A stretch of 64,000 bases of DNA. It comes from Elysia chlorotica. Taxonomy: Eukaryota; Mollusca; Gastropoda; Plakobranchidae. The stretch lies in the NCBI GenBank assembly GCA_003991915.1, contig RQTK01000104.1, forward strand, positions 691,543-755,542, written 5' to 3'. Below the pieces are notes generated by a model. That model had not been told where the DNA came from and ran no database searches. It saw only the letters and a list, made by a program, of their open reading frames with translations. Position numbers and translations under genes: made by a program. Position 1 is the stretch's first letter. Each line of letters opens with the position of its first letter. Below, in pieces: positions 37,951 to 50,726 of the stretch.

Positions 37951-39779
37951 TAGACAGACAAGTAAAATTTAATAGATTGAAAGCTAGGTCGATAAATAGA
38001 CATGCTTATTACCTAACTTTTTGCCGCCATTTGCAAGAGTTTTTATCCTCTTTCAGAGTTCCTGGGTGAAAAACATCCACGAGTGGCTTATAGTAATACA
38101 AATAACAAAGCTTAGTAGTGGTGAATGTTAACAATACTAATAATCTCATTGGACCAAAAAAAGTATATCGCTAAACAAATGTTTGTAATTTTTAATATAA
38201 TCACGAGAAGTGTGGACGCGAGAAGGTGATTTTTGTGTATTTACTAGGGAATCAATGAAAATATAACACATACAAACAGGAAATAGTGTAACCATTTATT
38301 CCCTATATGTTTATTTGATCGTAAAAGTAAAATTGGTCTAAGAGTACCAGACCATTAAAACTTTCTCTCAAATTAATTCAAGTGAAAAATTTAATTTGCG
38401 ATGTGACTTGGCAAAAATAATAAGCCTCTGTCAAACACTAATTCAAGGTGATTTGAAAAGTGATTTCAATTTCAATCTTAAAAGATGAAAAGTCTAAACA
38501 CTGCACTTTTTTTTAATTTGGACGACTTAGGGTCCCATATGATTAAAGATTCAACAAAGTAGAATAAATAAAAAAAAAATAATGTTTCTCTTTTTTCAAT
38601 CTGATTGGTTCCTCCGCTCATCCTTACCTCTTTAGTGTTTTTTTTGTTGAGAAAAGGTTGAATTGAAGTAAACGAAAAGAGAAAACAACTTCACTTGTTG
38701 TTAAAAATCCACAGAAATGTTTTGGTTTGCACAGTTTAAAGATTTCATTATAAAAATTCCTTGTCGAAGAAAATGTTCTAATTTTCGTGAGCACTGGAAA
38801 AACACAAACATTAATAACATTAATTTAATAACAACAACACGTTTCTTATACATAATACGATTAACATCATCATAAAATTATCATCAAAACCCATATCAAC
38901 AGCACAATTGTAAGTAAATTTAGAAATATAAGAGGGGGTAATTTAATTGGCATCTTCAACTCGGTGCGCCGCTTACGATCAGAAAAAAAGCGCAAACAGC
39001 ATCCGTCTATCATTGAGGAGAGGGAGGGCAGTTACGCAGTCGGAAGAACACACGGCTTTTAATGTCTCGGATCAAGTTCTAGGTGACGCCGCCTTAGGTT
39101 CCTACACGACTGCTCTTCTTCTGATCAGCGTATGACATTGTGAGACGTGGCTTCCCGGACCTTTCCCTAAAACAGGGTACAATCATCTGCAAGCCTTCCT
39201 GGTTCCTGCCCGCGTGTTGTTTCTAGTCAGTCTTATTATGTCCTGTGCCCATCCTCTCGATGGCCTTCATCTTCCTCTTTTCCCCTCTATTTTAACCCCT
39301 GTAGCCACTTCAACGGATTTTCCACAAATAATTATATTCACACTGCACACAAATATACATGTATTACCACAATAATATCGCTGTTACCAATTAAAATATT
39401 TTAGTTGATGTTATTACCAACAGCTTCACAAAGATTTCAGTCAATACACCCATCACGTCATTTTCTGGAAAATAAATCGTCACCGTTGGTACCAACAACT
39501 TGGCCACTATCAGGACAGGTTTCTATTGGGCGCCAACTCCCAGCATCGGGAAAATTGGTATGCACTAAATGGCAAGAAGAAATCGAGCAACACAAAATAC
39601 TCACTGTACATTTTAAGCTGTTGGTCTGCATGTAATATAAACTATGTGCTATGATCAAGCGTGAATGGTACATACAATAAAAAGCAGCAACTAAAATCTT
39701 ATCTTAAATAAATAAACATCCAGGAATGAGAACATTATATTAGTGTGGAAATTAAGCCAGAGGAGACACCCCAAGTTTA

Positions 39780-40060
39780 TGAAGGCATTAATCACACCCC
39801 GTTTTCCCTAATAAGTTAACAAAATCGTTGGCCAATAAAACGCCGGTTTCCAAGAGAAACAGATGCTCTCAGGGAAGGTAATGGGCGCCCAGACAGATCC
39901 ATCGAGAAACCAGCGAGTCAGAACCTGGTCACGTGGTGCCCCCGGCGCTGGCGCGGGACGTACAGTATGGTCGTTCTGGGACTTCCGGCGGCAGAGTCCA
40001 AGAAACATCACTTATCTCCTTATTTCTTCTGTCGGCCATCTGATTAATTCATCAGGAGAA
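39780..40060. promoter_or_regulatory. Candidate regulatory island
   Basis: Non-repetitive and GC-richer, with ggcattaatcacaccccg near 39783, ttggccaataaaacgccgg (CCAAT-like) near 39828, and CpG-rich cggcgctggcgcgggacg near 39943. No protein-like frame. Could be a promoter or enhancer; function is inference. Confidence 0.28.
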
Positions 40061-40305
40061 TCAAGAGAGAGGCGAAAGTCCATAGTTAAAGAATAACAAG
40101 ATAAACAGAAAAAGAAGTGTTGGTAAAGATACGATTAAAGATAATAGTCTCCAAGAAGAGATGTCAGAATTGAACATTAAAAAAATAGGAAAGTTGAGAG
40201 GTAAGGCAGATGACGGGTGGATTAAAATTAAAGAAATGGCTATGTTGAGGGTAGCAGGAGTAAGGTATATGGAGGTATCGGCTCATGCAGATGGACGGAG
40301 ATATT

Positions 40306-40444
<139 letters not shown>

Positions 40445-41564
40445 GAGTAGAGAGAGGGGTAGAGGGAAAAAATAGAGATACAAAGTTTGAGATAGAGGGG
40501 GGAGATGGAGGGAGGAGAGAAAGTCGGGTAGCTAAATAGGGACATTTTTCCGATCATGTTGTAAGAAGTGGGCACGAGCAATAGGAATGTATACGAAAAA
40601 GGTCAAATTATATAATCTGTGGTTTAACCATACTATCAAGGCACCATCATCTTTCAAAGCAGAAAAGATAGATCGTCTCTTGCAGGGATCATTCATTTGG
40701 CCTAATTCTAAATATACTCATCTTCCCGGTAGCTCTTTTTCCTGGACATATTGGAGGCAACGTATGGGTCTAAGTTGAATATTTTTCAGACCGAAAACGT
40801 GGGTCTATATGGTTTCTTTAAAAAATGTAATCCGCGAGGGAAAGAGCTGTCATGTATTACATGTATATTATGTTATCATTCCGATACTTTGTTGTTGATT
40901 ATGTCTATCTATTACTATTCTTTTAATGATTGGATATTGAAGAACAAACATATTCCAGCCCCGTCATTGTTTAGAACTAGTTTTTTTGTTCTTTTAATCT
41001 CAATTCAGAATTCATAACTTGGTCTTGATAGAGCTAGATTCAGGTTTGCCGTTAGGATTAACAAACATAACACATTTATCCGGCTGTTTTCTTAATTGAA
41101 AAAAGATATGTTTATACTTTCTTTATTATTTTTAAATTTCGTTTTAGTTTATTTTTAAGTATTGTCATTCCCTGTTTCGAAACGAGCTTTGTAAATAAAG
41201 ACGCGAAAATACAACGTGTCTCTCTATTGATTAACGTGCACTAAGTTAAAATTGAGTAAAGTAATGTCCATTCTCAGAATCCTAGTAGGTCGAGATGATG
41301 CCTTTAATTGCCTTCGTTCTGTTAATTTCAGCTTTATTAAAAAAAATGAAAAGGCTGAGAAATGGCAAAAATTGTTAGATTCTGACAAAACTGCAATAAT
41401 ACCGTTTCCCCGAAACACTGAAATCAGTTTTATTTGCAGTTTCTGGTCTAATGAAGTTTTTACGTTTCCTTTTTTAGATCCTAAACGGGGAAGACACTTG
41501 TTTGCGTGCATGCCATATTTTACAGAAGTTTGGAGGAAGATTCCAATATGGCTGTATTGAAGTT

Positions 41565-41770
41565 GCTGAGGACGTCGGCGTATATCCCTGACGCAGGCGC
41601 GTATTGAGCCGGCGGGCTCGCTGAGCCCTAAATGGATTAGCAGCTAATGTGGACAGACGGGGGCTGGTGGGGCAGACCATGGGGCCACGCCCCGCGACAA
41701 CTATTAAGCACGATTAGGAAGATTGCTTGCCCCCTGCCTATCCTCCCCGCCTCGCAGGAGTTTAGATCAC
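41565..41770. promoter_or_regulatory. Candidate regulatory island
   Basis: CpG-containing, repeat-free stretch with ggattagcagctaatg (41633-41648), which pairs an Otx/Pitx-type GGATTA with a reverse TAAT core, plus cgcgtattgagccggcgg and caactattaagcacgatta. It directly precedes a CT array. No coding frame I recognise. Confidence 0.3.
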
Positions 41771-41775
41771 CTATT

Positions 41776-41900
<125 letters not shown>

Positions 41901-42071
41901 CACATCCGCACGCCCCCCCCCCCAAACCTCCCCAAAACTTACTCTCTCTACCTTATAAATTGATCGCAGCCTGCTTTCTATTCGTCTTTTTTTTTTAAAT
42001 TGTCTTGCAAAGAATTAGACTGGGCACTTTCTGAAAAGAAAAAAAAAACACAGGCAAAAAAGATGAGAAAT

Positions 42072-43180
42072 AAAATTCTTTATCTCCATTTCATTGATTT
42101 AACTTTCTCTAAAAACTTAAAAACTGTAAAAAAAAATTATGAACAATATTTCACAACAACATAATAATCACGTCTGTAACAAATACCACCACCCTCGCCA
42201 TTACTAATTGACAATGTTGATTCTAACTTGTTGACCATTGCTATTCTATAAATTGATCTTTGAGACAGTGACATAGCGATTAATTAAAGATTTTCAAAAA
42301 AAGGACTTTGCAAGTAAGACTGAAAAAGGAATAGAGGCTGGTTAACCAATGATACCAATATGTAAAAATAAAAATTGCTTGCATCGGCTTACATCGAGAG
42401 ATTTTTGTTTTGTTTTCTGTATGTACCCTCCAATTGCTGAATTAGTATAACGTGGGGCATGGAGGGCCCACAACTGCTATTTATACATCGTTGCATGCCA
42501 GCATTGTTGTTCCTGGAGGGACAAAAATATATATATCTTTGTTGTTTTTTGTTTCGCTATGTCCCTGTCTCACTATCTTCCCCTCTATCTCTCTCACTTC
42601 TTCTGTCTCCCTCCCTGCCCTTGTCTCTCTCTCTCAAAATAAAATTCTTTATCTCCTTTTCGTTGATTTGCCTTTCTCTAAAACCTTAAAAATTAAAAAA
42701 AAATTGTGACATTATAATCACGTCTGTAACAAATGTCACAAACCTTGCCATTACTAATTGACAAAGTTGATTCTAACTTTTTGATCATTTATATTCTATA
42801 AATTGATCTTTGATCAAATTATGATTAATTAAAGATGTTCATAAAAATGGGACTTTGCGTGTAAGACTGAAAAAGGAATAGAGACTGTTAAACCAATGAT
42901 ACCGATATGCAAAAATAAGAAATGTTTGCATCGGCTTACATCGAAAGATTGTTGTTTTGTTTTGTATTTTCCCTCCAATTGTTGAATTAGCATAACGTGG
43001 GATATGGAGGATCCACAACTGCTATTTATACATCGTTGCGGTCCATGCATGCCAGCATTGTTGTTCCTGGAGGGAAAAAAAAAAAAAAAGTATATATATA
43101 TATCTTTGTTGTTCTTTTTGTTTCGTTATGTCCCTGTCTCACTGTCTTCGCCTCTAACTCTCTCACTTATTATGTCTCCC
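42072..43180. repeat. Diverged tandem duplication, about 545-569 bp unit
   Basis: The segment from aaaattctttatctcc at 42072 recurs at 42641 (offset 569). Shared blocks include cacgtctgtaacaaat, gccattactaattgacaa, ctataaattgatctttga, gtaagactgaaaaaggaata, gcatcggcttacatcga and acaactgctatttatacatc (offset about 545 at attagtataacgtgg/attagcataacgtgg). Copies differ by substitutions and small indels, so the event is not recent. Each copy ends in a CT-rich tail. It does not match the SINE or LINE families here; it may be an uncharacterised dispersed element in tandem. Confidence 0.85.
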
Positions 43181-43219
43181 TCTCTCTCTCTCTCTCTCTC
43201 TCTCCTCTGTTCTTCCTGC

Positions 43220-43430
43220 TAAGACAGCAGACGGCGAGCAGACCTAACTGATCACGTCCCAGGCCTCCATTGTCATCACTAGTGATGACGCGCTCCCACC
43301 CAGGGGGAGACAAGTCTAGATGTTGATCATGCATTTAATCAAGATGGCCGCCGAAGGGGAGATAACCAGCGTCCCAGGCAACCATCTGTTGTAGCCATTT
43401 TCCCACGGGGCTTTGTTGGGGAGAAGCGGA
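43220..43430. promoter_or_regulatory. Candidate regulatory island with an 18-bp palindrome
   Basis: GC-rich, non-repetitive. A perfect palindrome gtcatcactagtgatgac lies at 43272-43289, and a YY1-like caagatggccgccg near 43340. The only frame from that ATG is 16 codons. Possible promoter or enhancer; inference. Confidence 0.3.
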
Positions 43431-45879
43431 AAAATCTATGGGAAAGTACGTTTGCTGAAGCTGAGAATCTCGATAAATGGAGCTCGTGTATGCGTGTGTA
43501 TATGTGCGTGTTAAACGATGGGAAATCGAGCAAGATTAAGAAAATGATAATACAGCTTTGTGATTGAAATATATATTGGCACTGCAATGGGTTTCAATTC
43601 TTTTTGGAAATAAGAAGAAGAAAAAAGATGTAGCATAAAAATAATCGTTTACACCCAATTTGTGAATATAACCTTATAAAAATAGGGTTAACCAATAACT
43701 AAGATGCACAATTTTGAACAAAACATTCTTTACATTTAGATTATTAATTATTAACGACTTAATATTCGGATGTCTTGAATTGTTATTCACTGAAATACAG
43801 TGGTGCTTTGTTGTTGTTAATTTAAATCACCATTCAATTTATTTTTAATGAAAACAATGCGCTATAGCATGTCGAGCATAGTAATGCACATGTTTTGGCA
43901 AAAGGGATTGGTGAAAGAATGTATATCTAAAGTCATAGGGAATTCGAAAAGGCGAAAGGGGGAAAAATTGGTAATCGTTCATCGTAGTAAAGTTTTCGCC
44001 TTTCACATTGACGGGATAGAAACTTGCTGGTAAGACCTAGCTCTAGATTTTTTTTATGATCCGGGCGCAGAATGTGAACTGAACTACATGAATTCAACAT
44101 AATGGGCAAGCGAAATATCTTCCTTCATTTATGACTTCTACAGAAATCAACCTGTGTTCCCCAGTTCAGAGCCTGCCTTCCACAGATCTAACGTTCTATA
44201 ATAAGAAGCCTTTTAAACTTCTTTTACTTCTTCGAATTTTAAATCACTGTCCATAATGATTTTATACCAGCAGATAAAAAAAAAAGATCTGGTCAAAGTA
44301 CTTAGCTCTAAGTTTACGACATCGGGTCTCACCCCAAAAAAGAAAACAAAACAAAAAATATAAAAACAAACACAAAAACCCACAAAAACAACACAAAGGC
44401 AAAAACAAACCCACAAAAACAACGACAAAAACAAAAAAACAACGAAAAAAAAATCAATCTGTAAGAATTGGCTGCTTTTAATTTTTCTCTCATAAGAACA
44501 TAACTTTTTTAGATGCATAAAAATAATAATAATAAAATGCTTGAAACAGTGTTTTGAGAGACTTTTGGCCTTGCCTTAGTCCGTATCAGAGCAATACTTT
44601 TAAATAGTCAGCGAACTCTCCTAACTAGTGTTTTTGTTTTTGTTTTTTTACAAACTTAGAGTGGAGAGAGGACCACGACTCACAACGACTAAAGCTCTAC
44701 TCGCTATTTATTCTCCAGAGGTTCAAATAAAGACCCAGTTTTGTCTCTAACTTAGTATGCTTTCACTGTTTTAGTTACATTTCTGTTTGCTTAGATTGGA
44801 CCAGTTCATTTATGTAGGCCCTATATACAGTTATTTATTATCATTCGTTTATGTAGTGTCTTTTCAAATAATTTATTGTGCGTAATATGTTGCAGTCGCT
44901 AGGGTGATTTTCTCAAGCAGACCCTTGTCAGTTTTCACCTATACCAACTTGCCTCTGAACAAACAGCGACAGTCTTACTGTCCTCCCCATTCCATAGAAT
45001 TGAATTAAACTTCTTGCTTTGGTAAATACTAAATTTAGGAACTGCGGAATCATGCAGTTTTTCATTGTATAAGATTGATGACCATTGTATCACTGCAATG
45101 GAGTGAGAGCTTGGTTTTACCTGAATGAAAATGACATTTTCAACAGTGTTTTCTTGTTAATGCTTACATAAAACGTTTAATAATCTCAAATTTTTTTTAA
45201 ACAAAGAGATGAATGTATTTATTAATTATTTTTTTTGGGAAACGAACGATTTGATAGATTAAGATGTTGCAGTATTCATAGATTTAGATATAAAATTTGT
45301 GAAACAAGTACATCATCTAATAGGGATCATTCCAATGGAGAGGTTTAATTTCTTGTTTCTAGTGCCCGGAATTATGGTCTCTAAGTCATTTTGTCCCTGT
45401 TGAGAGTTATTAAGGTTATTAAATACTTTTTTTAATAATAGTTTACAGTATTCCTGAAAGCTTTGTTAAATATAACATGTAACATGAAATAATTATCTCC
45501 ATATTACTTTAAATTAATATTATTTAAAAAAAACGTATATTGCGTAATATTTAGTTACCTAAATTAATTACACAAAATAAAACAATAATCGGTCGGGAAC
45601 GACAAATTTCCATCTAAAAATTAATACAATTTGCTTTGTAACATACGTTACTCTGTGTCTGATTTTGTTTTTCTTTTCAAACCTTTTCTCCCCTCAAAGA
45701 CAAGTAATTGGAACCATGAAGCCTTCCTGTTGAAATCCACTCCCCAATTAAAACCATTTTCCCCTGACATAGTCCACATTTAGGCAATAAGAAGTTCCGT
45801 TGATTAGCGAGCGAGGAGAGACTGAGCTCTACATAAAGCTATAACAAATCTGAAAAATAGAACTCTCCTTCGCCTTTAA

Positions 45880-46140
45880 TTTCCAAGTTTTTGGTAGGAG
45901 ACCCGGCTACCCAAGACCCTCTGATCAGCTGATTGCTCATTGGCGGAGGGCCGTCCCCTCGGGGCTTCCAGTCGGGGTGGGTTCAGTTCTTGGCGGACAG
46001 CGCTCCTTGGGCGACACTTTGACTTCCGGGAACCGGGAAATCCCTCGACTAAAGATATCATGTGTCACTTTTATCATGACTTCACTGTGGCCGAGAAAAG
46101 TTCACCATCGTTTGTCGTTTCCGAGGTTAGCTAGCTGCTG
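45880..46140. promoter_or_regulatory. Candidate regulatory island
   Basis: GC-rich, non-repetitive stretch with ctgatcagctgattgctcattggcgg (two overlapping motifs, near 45920-45945) containing an E-box CAGCTG, a CCAAT-box on the minus strand (attgg), and CpG-rich flanks. Open frames on both strands do not resemble known proteins. Confidence 0.25.
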
Positions 46141-46383
46141 TTCACCTCGCCTTCTTAATTTGCCTCTAATGTCATCATTACCGCAGCATCTTTAGATGCC
46201 AGTTTGCTTACTTTTTTTCTTTACTTTGTGGAAAGAGGGAAGGGGAAATTTGGTCTTCTTTACCTTTCTTTCTCTTTATTTTCTTCAGTTACTTTTTTCC
46301 ATTTCGTTCTCAATTCTACCAATCGACCAATGCCCCCCCCCCCTTTTCCTCCCTCTCACTCTCCCTTTCTCTGTCCTCCCTCT

Positions 46384-46407
46384 CACTCTCTCTCTCTCTC
46401 TCTCTCG

Positions 46408-46478
<71 letters not shown>
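46384..46478. repeat. (CT)n microsatellite
   Basis: About 45 CT units with a few CG or CC interruptions. Confidence 0.96.
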
Positions 46479-46479
<1 letters not shown>

Positions 46480-46680
46480 TCTTCGGTATAGCTGCATTTT
46501 GTTGTCGGGAAAAAAGCAACATTTGCAACCAAAAAACCCCCAGACAAAACCAAAAAAGATTGAAATTAGCGTTGAAAACTGAATGAAATACATGTAACAA
46601 TATCTATATTCAGCGTTCACTTGATTCCAATGGCGCTTAACACAGAAAATATGATAGAATCACAAATACACGTACAGAAG

Positions 46681-46955
46681 AAAATCGCTTTTCTCAAAGA
46701 GACTCTAAATACATCCATACTCACATCTATAACTGGCCACCCAATCCTTGAAGTTATGCCATTATTTCATCTTTGAAAGTACACATTTTCGTGACAGATT
46801 TTAAAACATCTATTTTGCAAGATGTCTGGTTTCACTGCATCGTCTTGATATTTAAATAATTTACGCACAATTTCACTCAGTGGTGTGTGTAATTTTACAC
46901 TTACAGCAAATGACGGATTAAGCTATCATCATTGCCCAATCAACAGAGTTAATTA
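46681..46955. repeat. Direct repeat, left copy
   Basis: Matches 47723-48019 almost base for base, beginning near ttctcaaagagactctaaat and ending caacagagttaatta. The offset is 1042 bp at the left end. The right copy has about 22 extra bases near 47892-47915. Confidence 0.93.
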
Positions 46956-47722
46956 AAGAAAAATTCCATTAATATTGATTTTTCTGACGTTCATACATGT
47001 GCTAAAGGGTGTGTGGTTACGTAATATTATATTACTTTGAAGTTTGTTAGGATGTACCATATACAGAGATAGGCAAACTACATGAGATTCGAATCCCCGC
47101 TCTAAATGCGAAGCATCAGCCAGTGTTCCAATGATCGATTTAATGCAAACACGCCACTCTTATTAATTGAGATAGCGATTTGCTACTTTCTTCGCGACTT
47201 TTGACCATATTACATTACAAATACACGTACAGAAAATAAATGGAAGCACTCAAATTGGTTTTAGGGGAAAAGCCGATGAACTAGGTAAAAAATTGATTGT
47301 CTGTCCAGCTAGTGTGATCAAGTCAAAGTATATCTATCTTTTTCCTCAAAGCTTTGATGTAATGCATATCACATTACACTAACATTCATTTTATCGATCG
47401 AAACTATAAAAAGACGAAAACATACAGAGAAATACGTTGAATACGCACAGTAAATAAACTCGCTTTTGACTAAGCCGCCAAGGATTTAGCGGGACACCAA
47501 TTTTCATGAGGTAAAGTCAACTACATTTAAATTTATATGGCAGATGAAATTTCATAAAAGATACGAATCTATGGAAACTGCACCTGTAGCCAATTGATTC
47601 TAAAGGAAATAACGATTTTTAGTAGTACATGTAAAAGAGGGGGTAATCAAGGGCTTTTATGTAGGTAAAAACCTTTGATAATTAAGGGGCGATAACTCTT
47701 TGTCCACCTATTTTGTCCTACT

Positions 47723-48019
47723 AAAATCACTCTTCTCAAAGAGACTCTAAATACATCCATACTCACATCTATAACTGGCCACCCGATCCTTGAAGTTATG
47801 CCATTATTTCATCTTTGAAAGTACACATTTTCGTGACAGATTTTAAAACATCTATTTTGCAAGATGTCTGGTTTCACTGCATCGTCTTGAATATTTGACA
47901 CATCGTAATCAAATGTTAAATAATTTACGCACAATTTCACTCAGTGGTGTGTGTAATTTTACACTTACAGCAAATGACGGATTAAGCTATCATCATTGCC
48001 CAATCAACAGAGTTAATTA
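47723..48019. repeat. Direct repeat, right copy, ending exactly at an assembly gap
   Basis: Right partner of 46681-46955. It ends at gttaatta, immediately before the run of N starting at 48020. Differences seen: cgctt/cactc at the left end, one A/G at ccaatcc/ccgatcc, and the insertion. Either a real duplication or an allelic or scaffolding artefact at the gap. Confidence 0.93.
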
Positions 48020-48158
48020 NNNNNNNNNNNNNNNNNNNNNNNNNNNNNNNNNNNNNNNNNNNNNNNNNNNNNNNNNNNNNNNNNNNNNNNNNNNNNNNNN
48101 NNNNNNNNNNNNNNNNNNNNNNNNNNNNNNNNNNNNNNNNNNNNNNNNNNNNNNNNNN
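48020..48158. other. Assembly gap (139 N)
   Basis: Run of N. It is flanked on the left by a duplicated segment and on the right by a TAG microsatellite, both common causes of a broken assembly. Confidence 1.
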
Positions 48159-48205
<47 letters not shown>

Positions 48206-48237
48206 ATAGTAGTAGCAGTAGCAGCAGCAGCAGCAGT
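48159..48237. repeat. (TAG)n/(CAG)n microsatellite at the gap edge
   Basis: About 20 TAG units then CAG units; the left end is cut by the gap. Confidence 0.95.
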
Positions 48238-48239
48238 TT

Positions 48240-48335
48240 TACGTCAGATTGGAACATTACTTGAGATTCAAACCGTGTACCTTCCAGTCCGTTCTAGATA
48301 TTTTACCTCATTGAGTTACTTGTGGTTCCTACACA
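48240..48335 (-). mobile_element. SINE head fragment
   Basis: On the minus strand it reads a tRNA-like head: caatgaggtaaaatatctag, then a box-B-like cacggtttgaatctc. It follows the TAG array directly and the body is reduced to ttacgtcagattgg. Confidence 0.45.
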
Positions 48336-49639
48336 AAATGAGATGAAAGAACGCTGTGCCGGGTTTTTCTCTGGCAAGGATTTATTTTTTTGGTTGTCTT
48401 CCTTGGACAAAAAAAATATTTGATTTACCTCCCTTTGTTCAGCAAAAGCTGGAGTTCGTTTAATGCATTCGTGAGGGAATTTTTTGCCTACCGCTCCTTT
48501 TCTTCTCCTTCTACGTTTGTGTTATTTGAAAAGGATAATAAAATGTACTCGGTAGTAGGAGCTAAAGACATTTTTGTAGCTATACAAATAGGGAAAGTAA
48601 CATAACCTGCTTTTGAGGATGATGATTTGTAATAGCGTGAAGATAACCGTTTTTGCTCAATACAATGTACAATGTACTCGAGATCTTTTACTTTATTTTG
48701 GAATTTAAAAAAAAATACAACTATTTAAATTGAAGTAAAAAACACAAATTATTATTGTTATTTTTCATATTTTTTGCTTGAATAAAGATTTTAGTTTTTT
48801 GTCTGAACGAAAATGTTTAGAGTACTGTTTTCTTTTTCTTTTTTTTTTTTAGGAAACGTTTTTTTAATGTTTCTTATTCTTTTTTTTTTTTTTTACTTTT
48901 GAAATTACGTTTAAGGAAGGATTTACCATTTAACTTGAATTTTTAACTGCTTGTTTCTCGGTTAAAATTCGCAAAATAAATTACATTTCTGGAATTGAAA
49001 AATTAAGCATTGAATTGTATATTACAGTATGGGAAAAGAGGTGTCTTTCTTGTATAACATTGTATAATATGATAAAGGTGTATATATTTTGAAAAGATAG
49101 TTTATGTGCAGTTTATAAGGCGTTTGAATGGCAGTAGTTGCAAAATAATATTCAAGATACATGTGCTTAGATTTTGTTTTTAAGGAAAATTGAAAGAGCG
49201 AGCTGTTTCAATCACTGTTCCTGATGGCACATTTAAAATAACACATTATCGCCTTCTGCTCAAAACCAACTAAGACTGAGCAGACGCTTTAATGACACAG
49301 CACCGCGTTTGGACCAACTATTTGTAGACATTCTAATGGTGCAGGCACATGTTGTAACTAAATCTGTCATTGATATCTTTATCCAGTGGTAAACTTAGCA
49401 TATTTTGGTGTTTTCTTATTGCATTGATTATTTTTTAACATAGTAAATGTATTTTTTAAAAAAAGTGTTAGAAAATAGTAAAAGGCAAGCTGTCACGGCT
49501 GTCAATTTTGAGAACCATGCAGTGTTGAGTGAATGCGGAACCAGGGGTTTCAATTCAAGAATAGCACACTATAAAAAAATGTTTCCTCTGAGCAACTGTT
49601 TTTTTTTTTTTTTTTTTGTTTTGTGTGTGTGTACTTGAC

Positions 49640-50120
49640 TATGTTGCTAATATTATTGATATTGTAAAGAGAATTATGCAGAAAAAAAGAGGTTTTAAAT
49701 TTCAGTATTTTCTCTCTGTTAGTTGTATTACATGTGGTAGTAGTGTTGTAGGCAAAGTCGAATGGAGGTATGGTATGTTTGGTTTTTGTGTGATTTTTTT
49801 AAAATATAGATACCACACATGGTTAATATTATTTATATTGTAAATAGGAATTATGCCTATAAAGAAGTTTAAATTTGATTATTTTATTTATCTTCTTTGC
49901 AATACATGTGGTAGTAGTGTTAGAGGCAAAATTAAATGAAGGCATGACATGGGTTCTTTGAAGTGATGTAGGTGCCATGCATTTATAATACATCTGATAT
50001 TGTAAATTGCGCATCACTTTAAAATGGACTTTTTTCTTTATCTTGGTTTGAATATATGTGGCAGTAGTGTTAGAAGCAAAATGAATGGAGGCATAACATG
50101 GGTTGCTTGAAATAATATAG
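49640..50120. repeat. Three diverged tandem units of about 150-175 bp
   Basis: The core catgtggtagtagtgtt with a following aggcaaa..gaatggagg-like segment occurs at 49731, 49905 and (as tatgtggcagtagtgtt) 50055. Neighbouring blocks gatattgtaaa and aattatgc also recur. Spacing is 174 then 150 bp. No protein-like frame spans the units. Confidence 0.75.
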
Positions 50121-50489
50121 ATATTAAGGGGAAAACAGAAATGTGCAAGCAACAAGAAAATAAAAAAAACACAAGAGTAACTTTATAACCAATTTTATTC
50201 ACGTGTTTCACCATAACAATAGTTTTAACAACCGCAACTTCGAAGGACAAGACAATAATAAAGATATACCCATCTCAATTTGTACTGAGCAGTCACACTT
50301 AATTAAAGATTTTACATCAGCAGTTGAGCGGATGTGGTGCAATGTTCATCGTAACCCTTAGTAGGCCTACTTAAAAATGACCTTGTGTCTTGCCCCAGAC
50401 GGTAGAGTTGGATCTATAGCTTAGAGATAAGCCCACAGACAGCTAGATTCATTTTACATTTCAGCCTGACAGGCCCAGAAGCAAGTGAG

Positions 50490-50726
50490 TGAGTTGGTTT
50501 TCAGCGTCCAACGTCAGCAGCAAATCTATGTCGTGGACGGATCCCAAGACTAAGGTCTGACAATTTTACGTTTTGCCACACATAAACAGTGCAATTCCAT
50601 CTGGTCATACATGTATTAAACTGACACCGGCCCAACCAGTAGGGGATAAAATCGGTTCCCATCGTGGGTCTTTACCTGGCCACCTCCCAGTTGGGAGACC
50701 AACGCTCCACAACTTGCGCCGCCCCC
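50490..50726 (-). mobile_element. tRNA-headed SINE
   Basis: From the left: gagttggttttcagcgtcca, acgtcagcag, tgtggacggatcccaagact, gacaattttacg, actgacaccggcccaaccag, then the head rc with ccaacgctccac near 50699. Minus orientation, close to full length, with a damaged box B and a poly-C run at the right edge. Confidence 0.7.

Noticed and set aside
40587-41017. Two overlapping + frames of 63 and 88 codons
   Set aside because: No recognisable domain, no splice evidence and ordinary AT-rich composition.
41252-41560. 102-codon + frame
   Set aside because: Unrecognised and unsupported by splice signals or neighbours; a chance frame is as likely. Worth a database search but not called.
47060-47145. 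SINE head at 47085-47145
   Set aside because: A gattcgaatccc-like box B is present, but box A and body could not be aligned.
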